Shown here piece by piece: positions 35,848 to 49,395 of a stretch of 64,000 nucleotides of DNA. Position numbers and translations under genes: made by a program. The notes below the pieces were generated by a model. It saw only the letters and a program-made list of their open reading frames with translations. It made no database searches and was not told where the DNA came from. Origin of the DNA: Atrichornis clamosus (taxonomy: Eukaryota; Chordata; Aves; Passeriformes; Menuridae); NCBI GenBank assembly GCA_013400975.1, contig WBMZ01008662.1, positions 124,001-188,000 of the forward strand. Direction: 5' to 3'. The stretch's first letter is position 1. The number at the start of each line of letters is the position of its first letter.

Positions 35848-38800
35848 CTGAAACATACATCTATCTTACGCACACATTCAAGAGGATAACTTAAAATAAT
35901 TTTGCAAACAAACACTAGACCAAGAAAAGTTCTTTAGTCTTGGGAGGTCAGGTAGAAAATTGATTTCAAATGCACCTTGTTTATTCCACAATGGCTTGTT
36001 TCCTTGATCTGAATGTGAACTTCTGTGCCTTCTCATATGCAGTCTCATCCAGCTTGCTTACACAGGAATGGTTATACTTCCAGAGGTGCAAAATAGACAT
36101 GTAGTGAAATCAGTTGGTTTAATGAAAGCCTTCTGGGTGATCCACATTAAAAATGCAGTCAGTTTGGTGTAAACAGTGTAAGTCAACCTGGATGTCCAGT
36201 GTTCCTACCATGTTTTTATACCACAACTATTCCAACACTTCCTAGTTTAAACTACCAGATAATATTCAGCTCTCAGTAATTTTCCTCCAAAATGTTGTTA
36301 TACTACTCCAATGGTGAGGTAAATAGCTTGAAGGCAGCCAGAAACAGGACATGCCCACATTCAGGAGGAGCTACTGCAGTGGGGAGGCAGCTCCGTGCTG
36401 CAGAGGGCAGCTCCCTGTCCACACTGCCCAGCACAGCTCTGGGCTCTGCCTTGCTGGGAGGGCATGCCTTGGCTCTCTGTAGGTTTCTCATTGCTCCAAC
36501 TGGTGATCCTACTCTCACTTGTAAGTCCTGCAAGATGCATCTTTTAAAAACCAAGGTATTTTGCAACACTTCTGTAACACCAGTGATATTATCAGAGATA
36601 ACACATTCCCTTTCCTTTTTAGATATGTTTACAAGTCATTTTTTAAAGATACTAAAAATATTGGATTGCTAATTAGAAAATAAGATAGTGTTTTAGGTAA
36701 AGAGAATAATGTATGTAGCCAGCAGGGCAGATGGCGGGAAACTTGGATCCTGATGTAAATGTTGAAGTTAAGAAACAGAGTTGCTAGGTGGAGATTCAGT
36801 TTCTCCATTTTAGGGCTCAGCTACAGTAGAAGGATAACATTTTACGCAATAGGAACATCTTATCTCTGTTCAGATGGCCCCACAGGCATCACCTACTTTG
36901 TCCAAAGGTGGGGGAAGAGGTGGAAACTCCTAAGTGGAATAGAAGCTTTTGTAAATAGTGCTGCTGGTGAACAAAATGAAGATGGAGGATAGCAGTCAGA
37001 AATGTTGCAAAAATATGGAAAAGTAGTCAGAATTTTCCCATTAAAAATAGTGTTCATTTAACACAAAGACAGTTTTGCATCTGACCAAAACACGCTCTGC
37101 ATGTTTGATGCAGAAATAGACATGTTTACATTACTTAATCGGACAGAAGTTTGGTCATGCAGACTGCAAGTCTTGAAGATCTTTGGAGTTTGGAACAACT
37201 CTAGCAAACATTTCCATACATTCAAGCAGTCTCTTTTAAAGGCAAAACCAATCCTGGTATTCCTTTGCCATTGGCTTTAAAACAAGGCCGTGTTGGAGAG
37301 TCTATGGACATGCCATGTAGAGGAACTGCTGGTGCCTGGCAAAAGCAGATTGGCATAGACAAGTGAGATCTGGCAAAGTGCAGATCCTTTGCTAATGAAT
37401 CAGCATGAGCAGTTTGGGCTGGACAGAATCAAACTATAAAATGCCAGCTCAGCAGGAGCACTTCCTCGAATACATCAAAGCTGTTCCTTTCTACAAGGCA
37501 CAGCTGCGTTCTTTCCAAGAATTTCTAGGCCAGTATTATTGCTTTTCAAAGAGTTTTTAGAGTAAATCTGATTTCAGCTCTTCAATTCATTAATTCTCCA
37601 AATACAAAGACAGGGACAATAATAGTTGTCTTCTCACAGGCAGCATGTGCAACTAAATTCATGAATGTGCATGAAGATCTCAGATACTATTCTGAATTTT
37701 TCCATAGGGTTAGGTGGGAGGAAAAGAGTCAATCTTTCTTTAACTAGGGCTTTGAATAAGTGGGTGCTATTAAGGATAAAGCAAAATATTGAAGAACTGC
37801 TCATGGTTTTGCAGCAAACTGTTATTAAAAAGAAGTATAAGAGATAATACTGTGACAAAGAGTGTGAAATTATAAAAGTCTTTACTAGATAGAATCCACT
37901 ATCCCCTTTAGCACTTTATATGTCTGAAGGGATGAATGAGCTAAATTCTGCTTTTCTGAGAGGGCTGCTTAAGGACTCCTCTGTTAGAGCATGTTCCACT
38001 GTTGATATTTAAAACCAGTCAAATGTCCTGAAAATCCAAAAATATCTCTGTTCCTACCTAAAAAGGCTAGTTGGCACAATCCTGTCAATGTTATTTTTCA
38101 ATAAACTCCTCATGTAATGTGATAAGAAAGAAATTATGGTATCCCTGTAAGCAGATTGAGGTTGCACCTTTTTCTGTATGAAGTCATGTCTTCTTGTTAG
38201 TACACATGCCTGCATTCTCATATTCACTCACTCTGCCCACTAGCATATAGTTATGCCACACATAAATATTTAATCTGCTTTAGACTGAAGTCGTCACACA
38301 AGAGGTAATATTTAAAGACATGAAAGGTCTTGTGACTGATGAGATCACAGATAAGGACAAAAGGCACACAAAGGAGCTATTGAATGGTCAGAAGCTCCTT
38401 TTAAGAAAGTGTATGATAGCATTCCTGAGAGAGCCACCTACTTCCAATTCACTCAGCATTTCATGAATGGCCTTGTTTATAGAAGTGTTTGAAAAAATTT
38501 AACCAGTCTCACTTGTTTGCACACAAATTACAGCTCTACCTTCATAAAATCTCAGCTATTTGAAAGTTCCTCATAGCACCCAGCACACTTTTGTATATCC
38601 ATAATTACTTTTCAGTAGCCCTAAACAATTTCAGACAGCAAGCAGTGAACTGAAAAAATTTGCATTCATTAATTTAGGTGATTCCATTGTTACATTCCAC
38701 TAGGATGAAGTTTTTATTGGCATATTTATATTAATTTGTGTTCATTCACTGGAAACTCTCAGCAACATCTGATGGACTTTGGGGTCTCTTCATCTGAAGG

Positions 38801-40284
38801 TTCCTGTGGGCACTGGTGGCCCAGGAACATCTGTCCTCTCCTCCCTGCGAGGTCTCAGAGGAAGGTACATCAGGGGGAAGTGCTCTGCAGGGTCTAGCTT
38901 CTGGCTGCTGCTTGCCCTCATGTGAAGTGACCAGAGGGACCAAAATTACTGGAGACACAAAGCTGACACTACTTGGATAATAAGGAACTCTGCCTCTCTT
39001 TTAATGTCCCCCTCCTCCCTCTCAAATCCCAGATAATGCAGTTTATTTGTTCCTCCCATGTATGAACAAGGTACATTTCTGATGAGAAAGGTCTGGCTGA
39101 AGCCTTGTCCAGATGGGATAGAAAAGATACTGATGGATGGGGAAAAGAAATGGTTTTGGATATCAAGATATGCTGCAAGACAGAACCTTCTACATACTAT
39201 ACATTTGTATTGTTGTCTTCAATATCTCCCAGATTCCTAGACATTCTTCAATGGCTCTTTCTCACTTGCCCATTAGGATTTACAGAAGTGTCAATCTGAC
39301 ATGAAGCTCACCTTTGTGTATGTGTGGTCAGGTGGTTGTGTTGTGTTTGGTTTGCAGCTAACCTTGCCTGCCACTGAGGTAAGGGAAGGTCACCCATTGG
39401 CTATTGAATGTTTCTTCTGGCTGGCAGGGATTTCGAAGAGTAGAGGATATTAACTAGTTATTGAGTCTATATGCTTCAATCTAGTTCTTATTCTGTCATT
39501 GCTGGAGAGGTAATACAGAACAGCTGAAGTGTGTTTGTTAATACTTTTTATACTAGAAGTCTAGATGTGGGACATTTATGGTAGACAGATCATGTGCTTT
39601 AACTTCGTTTGTGGAGCTGCCTGAATTTCTTCATCTTCACAGTGTAATAGAGCTCATACTATCCCTGGGGATGATGCTTAAGAGCATCTGTTGTGCATAA
39701 AGGAAGTGCTGAAATTAGTAGAAAATTCAGTCTTCTGTGCTTTGCTTTGGAAAAGAGCCAGTCACCACTTCGGATGAGAGAAGACACCTTGGGGAGAGCA
39801 GTTCACAGGTGAAGGCAGGAGAGGACTGCAGTCCTCTGCTGGAGTATCCCGCAAAGAAAAGATGATGCAACTAATTTCAAAGGTGATTTTCTTTGTTATC
39901 ATAAAAAGTGGAGAGCAGAACATTGTTAATTCACAGGAGAATTAATTTAATTTTCTAATTATCCTCTGAATTCATGAAAAGCCTGCAGCACTTCTCAGGT
40001 ATCACAGTTTCTCTGATTTTGTGTGAAAAATGAAGCTTCTAGCCTGACAGAACATCAGCTAGTGGCAGCATGGCAGTTCAGCAGTAGTTCTTTTCCCCTC
40101 TTTTGAGAACTGTCTTCCATGTTTTTTGTCTTGTTTTTTCCACTTTCTCCCTCAAGAATTTTTCCACCACTTAATTCTGATTTGACATATCTAAGCTGAC
40201 AGAAAAGTTAAGATTGATGACCTCTTATGTTCTTCTGATCAGACAAGATGAATCAAACTGTTTTGCTGGTTAATAAAAGCAGCC

Positions 40285-40302
40285 TTTTTTTTTTTTTTTT
40301 TT
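40285..40302 (+). repeat. Run of 18 T
   Basis: An uninterrupted T18 homopolymer follows 'taataaaagcagcc'. It could be the antisense poly(A) of an old retroposed copy, but no recognisable gene-derived sequence lies next to it and no flanking duplication was seen. Confidence 0.8.
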
Positions 40303-43183
40303 GTAAATAACATAGAGCAAAGAAGTTCAGGGAGCAAAGAGTGACAGAGAAGGCAGCTGGATGTAATATGGTGGTGGTGGTTGCTGAAAAATAAAGGTAG
40401 CTATGGGCACCTTGCCAGTTTATTCAGACTGAGACTTAGCTCATGGCTTAGGAGGAACTATCTGAGCTTTTTAAGTTCATAATGTAAACAGCTGTCAATT
40501 TGCCTTTGTAAACAGAACTAATATGATTTTAAATAGCCAAGATATTTTTACTTTCATAATTGGTCCTCTTCCATTCAATGTCAGTTAAGGAACATGTGAA
40601 CCTCAGAGACCAAGCTATAGTTGTAGATAATAAATCCATTAAGCCTTTTATTTTTTGTTTTTGATGGAAAATGCTTCAGAAAGCTAGAAAAACCCCCACA
40701 ATGGAATAAACACATGTATTTCTAAGCATTGGTATAAAAATTGCTACTATTCTTTGACTAGTATTTTTTTTTTTATTTTTGAAACATTCCTTTTGAGAGT
40801 AACCTTATCAGGGATGATTTACTGCAGACATCAGATTGCTGCAGGATTTGAAAGATTCCACCACAGACACTGGAAAGAGCAGTCCTGGGCTCTATCATAC
40901 ATATAGTATATGTTCTTGTATCTCTAGTGACAGTGGTCGAAACCCTGAAGAATTTAACTGTTCTTCATGCTGGCAGAAAATATACATGCAATCTCTAACA
41001 TATTTTAAATGTTCTTTTTCCTTCTTTTTAGAGAGATGAGTTTCCAGGGATTGGGAGGCTCTGTGTCAGTATATGCTGCATGTCCCCTAGAAGGAGTCCA
41101 TCATCCATTGACCTCAAAGAGGTGGTGACCAGGCAGGGAGAATTCTTTTCTCTATTCCCACATCTTCACATAGTTCAGTATGCAGGTGCACATGGTTTGT
41201 GTGTACTTGCACTGCTAAATTATGCTTTATTTCCAGGAAAATCCCAGTGGTTTGTGGCTCTTGTTTAACAGACAGGAAGTCTTCTGTGTCTGGCCACAGA
41301 AGCTGTGTTCTTACGCTCATTTCACTCACTTGTCCCATTCTGTTCTACCCCAAAGCAAGGCTGAGCTGCAACCCCCACCTGTCAACTGTACCAAGAGGCT
41401 TCTGATTCTCTGTCCTTCATCTTCAGGCCTGCTTCTTGCTCCTTAGATGTCTCTTTAACCTTTGTGTTTGTTGCTTACCCAACTACTTCCTCTAAAGCAA
41501 CTTTTAAAAAATAATTTCATTTTTAGGGAAGTATGTGGAATGAGTGATCTTTTAGTGCATGGTTGAAGCAAAAACCTATCCATAGCAACAGGCTCCCTTG
41601 CTAGCTAGAGTACTTAAATGTACTCTCTGAGGAAGTGATACTTAAAATTTACTAAGGTTCTTTAAATAGAAATATATTTGTGTTTCCATGCAGAAGTTTT
41701 GATGAGTTGCCTCACAGTCTAATGATATTCATTTTGAAAAGAGTAAAGTGAGGTATGATTAAATTCCATGCATATTCTGTGATTTCAAGTTCTGGATTAG
41801 TGCTGACATCTGCTGTTTATTCTTGCTACGTACATGCTGCCTGTGTGCTTTTTGCTGACTCAATTTCATGTTTTAGTTCTTACAAGTTAACAGTGATAGA
41901 AAAAAAAATACAGTAGAACCTCCATGGGTCAATAACTATCCCTATAGAATTTTGAGACATGAAATAAGGACCAGACAACTAGGATGAAACTGGATTTTTA
42001 TCCTTTTAAATGACTGATAATTCTTTTAAATGGGGAAAGGGCTTGAGATAGGTGGCTTAAGGAATGAAGATGTCTATGTACAGAGTGGATATTTAGTCTG
42101 AAAGGTCCTTACTGCAGGGATAACTTTTCTGCTACCATTTCTGTTACCACTTTTCTGTTACTCTTTCTAGAGCAGTCTCTAAATGCTGGGGTCCTAATCC
42201 ACAGCTGGCATAGCTGGCAGCTACTACAGGGAGAAGGGGTTGTGACAAGAGTGCAAGAACCCGGTGTCCTCATCCTGCTTGCCTGCTCTGAGTCAGACCC
42301 AGCAGCACTAGTACAAGGAGTTTCAGCTGCCAGCATGGCCACAAGCATGGCTGTCACTCTAAGACACCTGGGCAGGAGTCACCTCTAAGTGTCACTGGGA
42401 CTTACAAGAATGAACTGCTGGCAGACAGCAGCTGCTTTCATATGGGTTGTTATAAGGTTGCCAGGGCCATGAGTCATTGCTGGGCTGGGCTGGATCAACA
42501 GTGTTTTATGTGCTCAGTATTGCCTTGGAGCCTTAACTCTTCCTGCTCCTGCCAGTCATCCTCCCTTCTAACCTCACCCCAAACAATTGTGTGGAACAAA
42601 GCAGTTTTAAGTAATGAGATTTTATCATTGTAAAAGACATCAGGGAGAAGATAAGGATGGGAGGTTCTGTGGAGATGCCAGATTTATCACATTACTGCAA
42701 CAAAAACTGCTTTATGTTTCAGCTCTCAAATGAAAGAAAATCCTTCACTTAAACAAAATGGCCACATGTACTGCTCCAAATAGAGCCATAGTAGCTGTTA
42801 ATTGCATTCCCTTTACAAGGCATTGGAATTAAGTATGCAAATATTCCCGAAATTTTAGTATTTGTTCCCTGTGTTAAGTATCCTGAGTCAGAGAGATGCA
42901 AAATTTTCAGGTTAGTTTTAAAATCAGAAGGGCTTTAAAATAACATTTGAATAATTTTTATCTGTGTTGTGGTATTTCAGTCCATTATAGTTACCCTTTT
43001 CCAAACATTCTTTTCTTGTAAAATACTTCATTCCCTGTCTTACAAATCCAAGATCTGAGTTTTTCAGAGATTTGCAATTAAACTGGGAGAATTGGCAAAA
43101 GAGTTCTTCCCAAAGGATAATACTAACTGATTATGTCATTGCTGAGGGTAAGGATTCTGGAGTCTCTGGTGTTGATCCTATTA

Positions 43184-43447
43184 ATGGTTTTAAACTAAAA
43201 AAGGAATAGATTTATACTAGATATAAGAATGGAATTCTTTGCTATAAGGGTGATAAGACACTGGAACTGGTTGCCTGGAGATCCTGTGGATGTCCCATCT
43301 CTGGAAGTGTTCAGGGCAAGGTTGGATGGGGTTTTCAGCAACTTGGTCTAGTGGAAGGTGTCCCTGCCCATGGCAGAGGGGTTGGACTAGATGATATTCA
43401 AAGGTCCCTTCCAACCCAAAACATTCCATGTTTCTGAGATTCTTCAA
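43184..43447 (+). mobile_element. CR1 LINE 3' end, sense orientation
   Basis: The stretch from 'atggttttaaactaaaa' through 'gacactggaactggttgcc', 'ccatctctggaagtgttca', 'aaggttggatggggttttc', 'ggtgtccctgcccatggca' to 'aggtcccttccaacccaaaa' follows the CR1 3' region in order and is moderately diverged. It ends in degenerate octamers ('attccatgtttctgagattctt'-like). It carries the coding tail of the reverse transcriptase ORF and the 3' UTR. 5'-truncated and not functional. The CR1 subfamily would need a consensus comparison. Confidence 0.92.
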
Positions 43448-45133
43448 TAACTTCCAGTGACTCTGGAATAAGTCACTAGGGTTCCCTCAGGAGAAAGGAT
43501 ATTGGTAGGGTACAATATTGAAAAAATTTTAGGTAAAAAAAAGATGAAGCCAAAATTTTAATCCCAGGAAAGCCATTCTAATATGCTTTGTACTATAAGA
43601 CCAGGATTTTCACTCAGTTTCTCAAGAGAGCAAGGCTGTTAATTTAGTGTGATAAAAAGACAGTAACATACCTGACACTGAAAATATTTAATTTTTGTTT
43701 TGCGTATGAGTTAAATAACAAGTACAGTTTCAAAATTGTTAGTATTATTTTGTAAAAATAGTAATAGGGAAATTTAGAAAAGTCACTGAGGTCCTATGAG
43801 ACGTGTTTTATGTTAGAAATTACAATTAGAACTAAATAGGTGACAGGTGATGCTAATTGTTTTGGACTGGAATAGATCTAGGCCTTTAAATTACAATCCC
43901 AGTGAGTACAAACAGTCTCTCAGAAGTCACTGATGTTTTCATTAACCCAAAGTTGGGGCTGGCACAATGCCTCCTTCCCAGGCCCACGCTGGGCCCTGGC
44001 CCAGGCTCTCTAAACCCCTGAGACCATATTTCTGTCTGTCCGTGAGCCCCCTTGAGAGGTCTGTACCCAGAGTGATGTGGGGAATGGAGTTACCAGCTTT
44101 GCTTATGCCACTGTGGGTTTCTCTGGGCACGTAAGACCACGGTGCACTCAGGTTCCTTGCCTGGGTTGTCCCAGGGGTTGTGTGAGCAGGGAAAGAATCA
44201 AATCTTTGCCTTGCTCTCAGGCCCCTCTCCACCAGCAGCACTCCCTGTGTAGAGGAGGTAGTTGCTTCCGTCTGTCAGTACACGAACATACTGTTCTCTC
44301 CTGAAGGGAGAATGACCGTAAGAAAGTTCCTTCATGAAGGCATTTCCATTGCATTTTAATTATCTGCAGCTTCAGCAAGTTGTATGAGTTACTTCAGTTT
44401 TAATGACATCGTGTAATTCACTTCATAGAACTGAGAAAGCTGCTGACAGCATGAGGGTATTATAAATCCTACCTAAGTGGTCAGGAATATTTTGGTCTTC
44501 AGTGTTAGAGAGTCTTTGCAGTATTAAAAAATGGTGATTTTTTTTTCTCAAAATACTTTTGGTTAAACATCCCCTGCCGTGTCCTCAAACATTTTTCTCA
44601 TTTAACACTCAAAAATTTTGTATTTTCTGCCAGTTAATTTTTTTGAGGTCAAATTCACCTTTGGCTGGATTTGATTCTCCCAAGGTTCTTGCATGTGACT
44701 GCGTTACTTTGGCACGGCTGTGGAGTACAGTGCTCTCTAACTGCTGCCTTTGTTGTGACTCTGACCCTCAAAATGGGACTTAACATTTGTGGTACTTTAG
44801 GGAATTTGGTGAAGATCTGGAGAAGATGCATATGTATTACAAGAACAGAGGTAGTCAATGACATTAATCTGCTCTGATGCCTCTGCATTATTCCAAAGAA
44901 GCCAGGCATAGAGCACACAGGCAGAAGCTTCAGTTGTGCAATTATCTGATGCAATGGTATTGAAGAGTGAGGTGGCCACAGTACTAAACTGTGAACCAAT
45001 AAATAAAATAATTTTCATCACCTCTTTTAAACATTAGTTTGACTTTAAATCCCATAAGTTTAACAGGATTTGATTGAAAAAGATATTCTTAAAATTGTTG
45101 ACTTGAAGTGCTTGTAACTAGTCTGGCCTGCAT
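43448..45133. other. Non-coding DNA between CR1 and SINE copies
   Basis: No gene is recognised. A GC-rich patch at about 43950-44260 contains open frames on both strands without known motifs. Confidence 0.4.
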
Positions 45134-45270
45134 AAATCACAGAATAACAGAATATTCTGAATTGGAAGGGATCCTCAAGGATCATCAAGTTCAACTCTTA
45201 AGTGAATGGCCCGTGACCACGACCTTGGCGTTAATACCACTGTGCTCTAACCAACAGAGCTAACACATCC
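45134..45270 (-). mobile_element. tRNA-Ile/CR1 SINE, TguSINE1-like
   Basis: On the minus strand the copy begins near 45270 with a tRNA-Ile-like head: 'gttagctctgttggttagag' is the D-arm and A-box region of tRNA-Ile, and 'tattaacgccaaggtcgtgg' covers the anticodon arm and what follows. The 3' half is CR1-like ('ttgatgatccttgaggatcc', 'cttccaattcagaat') and ends in decayed octamers 'attctgttattctgtgattt'. A tRNA-Ile head fused to a CR1 tail is the known structure of the SINE described from zebra finch and other passerines. The head has lost part of the T arm: the region that should carry the B box (GGTTCGATCC) is shortened to 'ggtcacggg', so this copy lacks an intact Pol III promoter. The CR1-like tail would have allowed mobilisation by CR1 enzymes. 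Confidence 0.85.
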
Positions 45271-48200
45271 ACGAGGCTGGGCCTCAGAAGGGTCTCCTAT
45301 AATCATGTTCCCACTGCTGAAAAGTAGTCAAGGACTGTTTCCTTGTAGGAATGTTGCAGGATCCTCAGTGGAGCAAGGACTACTTTTAGCTCTATTTCGA
45401 CTTACCCTAGTATGTCAGGCAGATTGCCATTACCCTGATTCAGACAGCTGGTCAGCTCTTCTCTCTTTCTCTGGTCTCCCATTTTTACTGACAGAGCTGC
45501 ACACGCAGTCTTCTCACCATTCCATAGACCAAGGAGATGATTCTTATTAACACTAACGAGGGGTTACTGAGAGGAGCAATGTGCAGAGGCAGTATTGCAG
45601 TGAGGAAGGGAACAATATGTTCTGTTTCTGCTCCTGTAGAAGTAGTAATGGGTATGTACTGCCACAATAAAAATTCATGTTAATTAGACACAAACCCCCC
45701 TCTTTAGAAGGACAAGGCCCGAGAAGTGCTGCAACACATGGCCTTGAGAGACGGTGTCACCTATGGAAGACCATGAAACCAAGCTAGACAAGTACAGTCA
45801 GGACTGATGTGGACTGTGTTGGTCCTGCTCAGTGATAGGCAAAGGCTTGGAATTTATAGCCTTCCTGTCTCCTCCCCATGTAGATATTACTTTGCCACAC
45901 TGGGTTTGCTTTTAGAGAAACTGCCATTACTTCTATGCTAACTTTAATACCTCTGTGTAACCGAGATTAAGTCTGGCAGCCATGAACTCCCAGCTAGATG
46001 TCAACTAACACTTTTTCCCCTGCCCTGTCTCTTTATGCAGCTGGTGCAGTGCTACAGCAGGAGGTTGTCAATGGCTGTTGGGTGCAGCACATTTAGCACT
46101 TTGCTCCTCTCTGCAGCAAAGAGTCTTTTAATATGTTGCAGCAGCATAAAAGCAGGAGGAACTGAACTATATGTAGGAGGCAGGAAGAATCATTAGTTAG
46201 GAAGCCAGTCTGCAGTCTGTGTAATCTTAGTTAAACTGCTGTGTTATTTTAAACATAATGCTTTGCAAAAATCTCTCTTTTGCTCTCAAAAACTCTCTCA
46301 TTTGTTATTTCTGCAGTTCCTATTACAGTGATTCTCTGGAGTGTCGGTGTACTCCTGTAGTAACCAACACTGAAAGGGAACATCCATGGATATCCTACAC
46401 CTCTGCTCTGTCCCACTATAATAAGAAACATTCTAACAGGGTGAAGAGCTGCTCCCTCTCTTTTCATGTTTGCTCAACTAAGTAGTGGCTTTTAGCATGT
46501 ATATCAAACTAAGCAAACAAAAGCATGCAGTAAGTGTGGTCTACCTATGATATAGTTTCTTCCTGCATTTTCAGGTTTGAACATTAACTGTGCCAAGCCA
46601 AGAAGGAGAAGGAAATACAGACAGAAAAGGCTTCCACTGAATTATTATGAAGTTACTTAGCACCTAGTCATTGCAATTTTCAAAGGGAGAGTTAAAATAT
46701 TGCAGTGGTAGAAGTGATAGAATACACCCAGAATGGGAGGGAAACTTCATATGTATCATTTAGCAATGGTGTATAATGGGTATAATATTTGTAACAGCTG
46801 TTAGGTGCTGTGAAGCTACACTACATTTATGGAATTTTCCATTGAGCTCTAAATATTCAGGTCACATACACAGTTAAATTTCCAGCAGTGGCAGTACAGA
46901 TAAAAGCACTCCAACCGTATGCCATAATTGTGCTCTATTTAGAGAGTGCAGCAACTCAGGCATTTTCACAGCAGTTGTCTTAGATACAGTATACATTTGG
47001 GTTTATAAATGTCAATTCATTAGCGCATGTAACACGTAACATGCTGCTCTTTATTAAAAAAAAAAGGGAGAGTGTGATGTTTCAGGGAGGAATAAAAATA
47101 CAGAAAAAAGCTATTACTTAGAAGAATGAAAAGAAAAATGGAGAGGAGTACCAAATTCACTTTCATTTTTAATACAAAGAATCTGTAGAGTATCAAAGTC
47201 CATTTTGTAAGAGGTTTCAAATAAGTAGCAGTAAGTTGAGTATCCACTTAATTGATAGGAAATTTCCACTTCAGGGTATTGAATTCTACCACAGAAAGAC
47301 TATATCACTGACTGGACATGGTTTTAGAACACAGTGAACAAGCATATGTATTTTGCATATTTTTTGTAGTGATGCTGCACTAGATATGATTCCAGCCTGC
47401 AAGAAAGACAGATAAATAAATATTATTTATAAACAAATAAAACATTATTTTAATGCTTCATGCTGAGGTTTTTTTTTACATTCAGCAAGTACTAAGCCAG
47501 CAAGTCTGACCAAAACCAGGTAGTAAAACCAAAGAAAAATTATTCTATCACTGCAATTAATTCAAATAAAACACAAAGAAGAAAACATAGGGGCTAGAAA
47601 TCATGCTTTAACTCACTACTCTGAAGTGACCAGAATGGCAGATTCATGTGTGGTACTACTGGTTTTGAGACAAGCAGCACAGCTGTGTGAGATCAGGTAT
47701 TCATGAAAAGTAGGTCAGCACAGTCAATCGGATTGAGTTCCCAGTCTTGCTAGACTTATGAATAAAATATTTTGTACCTTTTTCTACAACTGTACTCCAT
47801 CTTGAACAGCAGATATATTAACTTATTTTAAGATTTATTATTTTTGCAAAATGTCTCTGTGACCTAAATGTGGACCATTAAGCCCTATTTGTAAGTTACC
47901 TTTCTGTGGCCTTTTTTAAAAAATTCAGTACACATTAGAGCAACGTGGTGAAATATAGCCACCTTGCACCTTCTCTGCACTAGAAGCCCAAATAAAACAG
48001 AGACCTTTTGCTCTGTCCTTGTCCCTTGCTCTGTGCTTTGCCCCATAGTAGCTGGGTGATGTGTCCTTTCTGGAAGTTTAGGCATGCATCATCTAAGGAA
48101 AACTCAAGGAATGTCGTGCAGAAGCGACACCTGGGATCAAGGGCAGATCTAGAACATACCCACAACCCTTGGCTACTGAATATGTCTTCTGGAGACAAAA

Positions 48201-49120
48201 AAACTACTTATAAAACAATATTGATGGCTCTGACATGTGGCAAAGGAGCTTTACAATGTTACTGCACTGTTGCCCTTGTTTTGTCTCTTTTCTGGGAATT
48301 TACTGCGCCTTTGCCACAACCGGGAGAAGACGATTCATGTCCCCCAGTCCAGGTCACAGGGTGTACAGATATTTGTTTCCTCCCATCTGCTTGGCTTTGG
48401 GTCCGGTCAGGTGGACAGGGAAATGGGAGCCAGAGTACTAAGTTTGCCTTGCTTTCCTCGGTGGAAACCAGGCTGCATGATGGCATCAAGGCCTGGACTG
48501 GGTCATGCCAGGACACGGGGCTGGCAGAAAGGCTCAGAACCCTCCAAGGCTCCTGGAGGGAAAACACAGCTTCTGTGTCCTTTCCACATCTCCCCACGTC
48601 AGATGGTTGACTGCCACTGTTCACGTTTCTTTACCTTCTTGTGCACACCTGGCTCATCTTTCTGGCAGAGGAATCAGGAAGGAACATTATGCAGTACCTG
48701 AGAGGGGGCAAAGATCAATTATCTAGCAGCTCCCAGAACTTCTGATGTTTCTCCTCTACCCTCAATATTCACATTTACCAAATTGCCAGCCACATTAGAA
48801 GGAGATGTTTCTTCCAGAGAAACTAACCCTCTTCCTGCAAGATAACAAAGTCTTCCGAATCAATTACAGTAACTTCCTCCTGGTTTCAAGACACAGCGGA
48901 TTCTTGCCATCTTAACAGGATTTTGATTGTTAAGGGGAATCATCAGGTTTTTTTCACACTGTGGAGAACGTGAAACTTTCATGGAATAACATCCAGCCCC
49001 CTGGTGGTCTCCTTTCAGCCACCTGCCCTCAAAAGGCTCAAACAAGCACAAATTTTGAGGCTTGTTAAAACTGGCTCAGACTGTTAGAAGAGACAAACAA
49101 AATCTTCACCTCAGAATATG
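45271..49120. other. Non-coding DNA, no gene recognised
   Basis: This stretch includes the longest uninterrupted open frame of the window (48008-48610, + strand, 200 codons) in a GC-richer segment. It shows no domain, signal peptide or known motif, has an overlapping 121-codon frame on the other strand, and is taken as chance. No repeats were assigned. Confidence 0.4.
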
Positions 49121-49395
49121 TCATAGAATCACAGAATGGTTAGGATTGGAAGTGACCTTAGAAAGAATCTAGTTCCAATCCCCCTGCCATAGGCAGGGAC
49201 ATCTTCCACAACACCTGGTTTCTCAGAGCTCCATCCAGCCTGGCCTTGAACAACTTCAGGGATGGGGCATCCGCAATTTTTCCGGGCAACCTGTTCCATG
49301 CCTGGGCAGCAAATTCTGTGACTAAATGGTGTTCCACAATTTCTGTCCCCAAGACTTTGATTAAAAAATCTGTCCAATTTCAGATATATTCCTGG
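49121..49395 (-). mobile_element. CR1 LINE 3' end, antisense
   Basis: It starts with 'tcatagaatcacagaatgg' (two octamers) and 'ttaggattggaagtgacctt', then 'tccccctgccataggcaggg', 'ctccatccagcctggccttga' and 'gggcaacctgttccatgcc', all in CR1 order on the minus strand. In one minus frame the C-terminal tail of the CR1 reverse transcriptase reads AWNRLPGKIADAPSLKLF; another frame is also open but is a shadow. Similarity fades beyond about 49395. 5'-truncated; the copy is decayed but clear. Confidence 0.92.

Larger units (their letters stand above)
33651..43183. other. AT-rich non-coding DNA, no gene recognised
   Basis: No gene or transposon is recognisable. Simple repeats include a (TC)n/TATG run at 34470-34506 and a run of 18 T at 40285-40302. 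The minus-strand open segments at 35.19-35.85 kb with compatible splice phases are listed separately as a hypothesis. The GC-richer part near 38.75-38.95 kb and that near 36.33-36.50 kb have open frames without known content. Confidence 0.45.

Noticed and set aside
44655..45021. Overlapping open frames of about 75-115 codons on the minus strand as a coding exon
   Set aside because: Two different frames are open over the same stretch, which points to low stop density rather than coding selection; neither matches a known protein.
45205..45270. Functional tRNA-Ile gene
   Set aside because: The T arm and B box are broken, the acceptor stem does not pair, and the sequence continues into a CR1-like tail, so it is a SINE head and not a tRNA gene.
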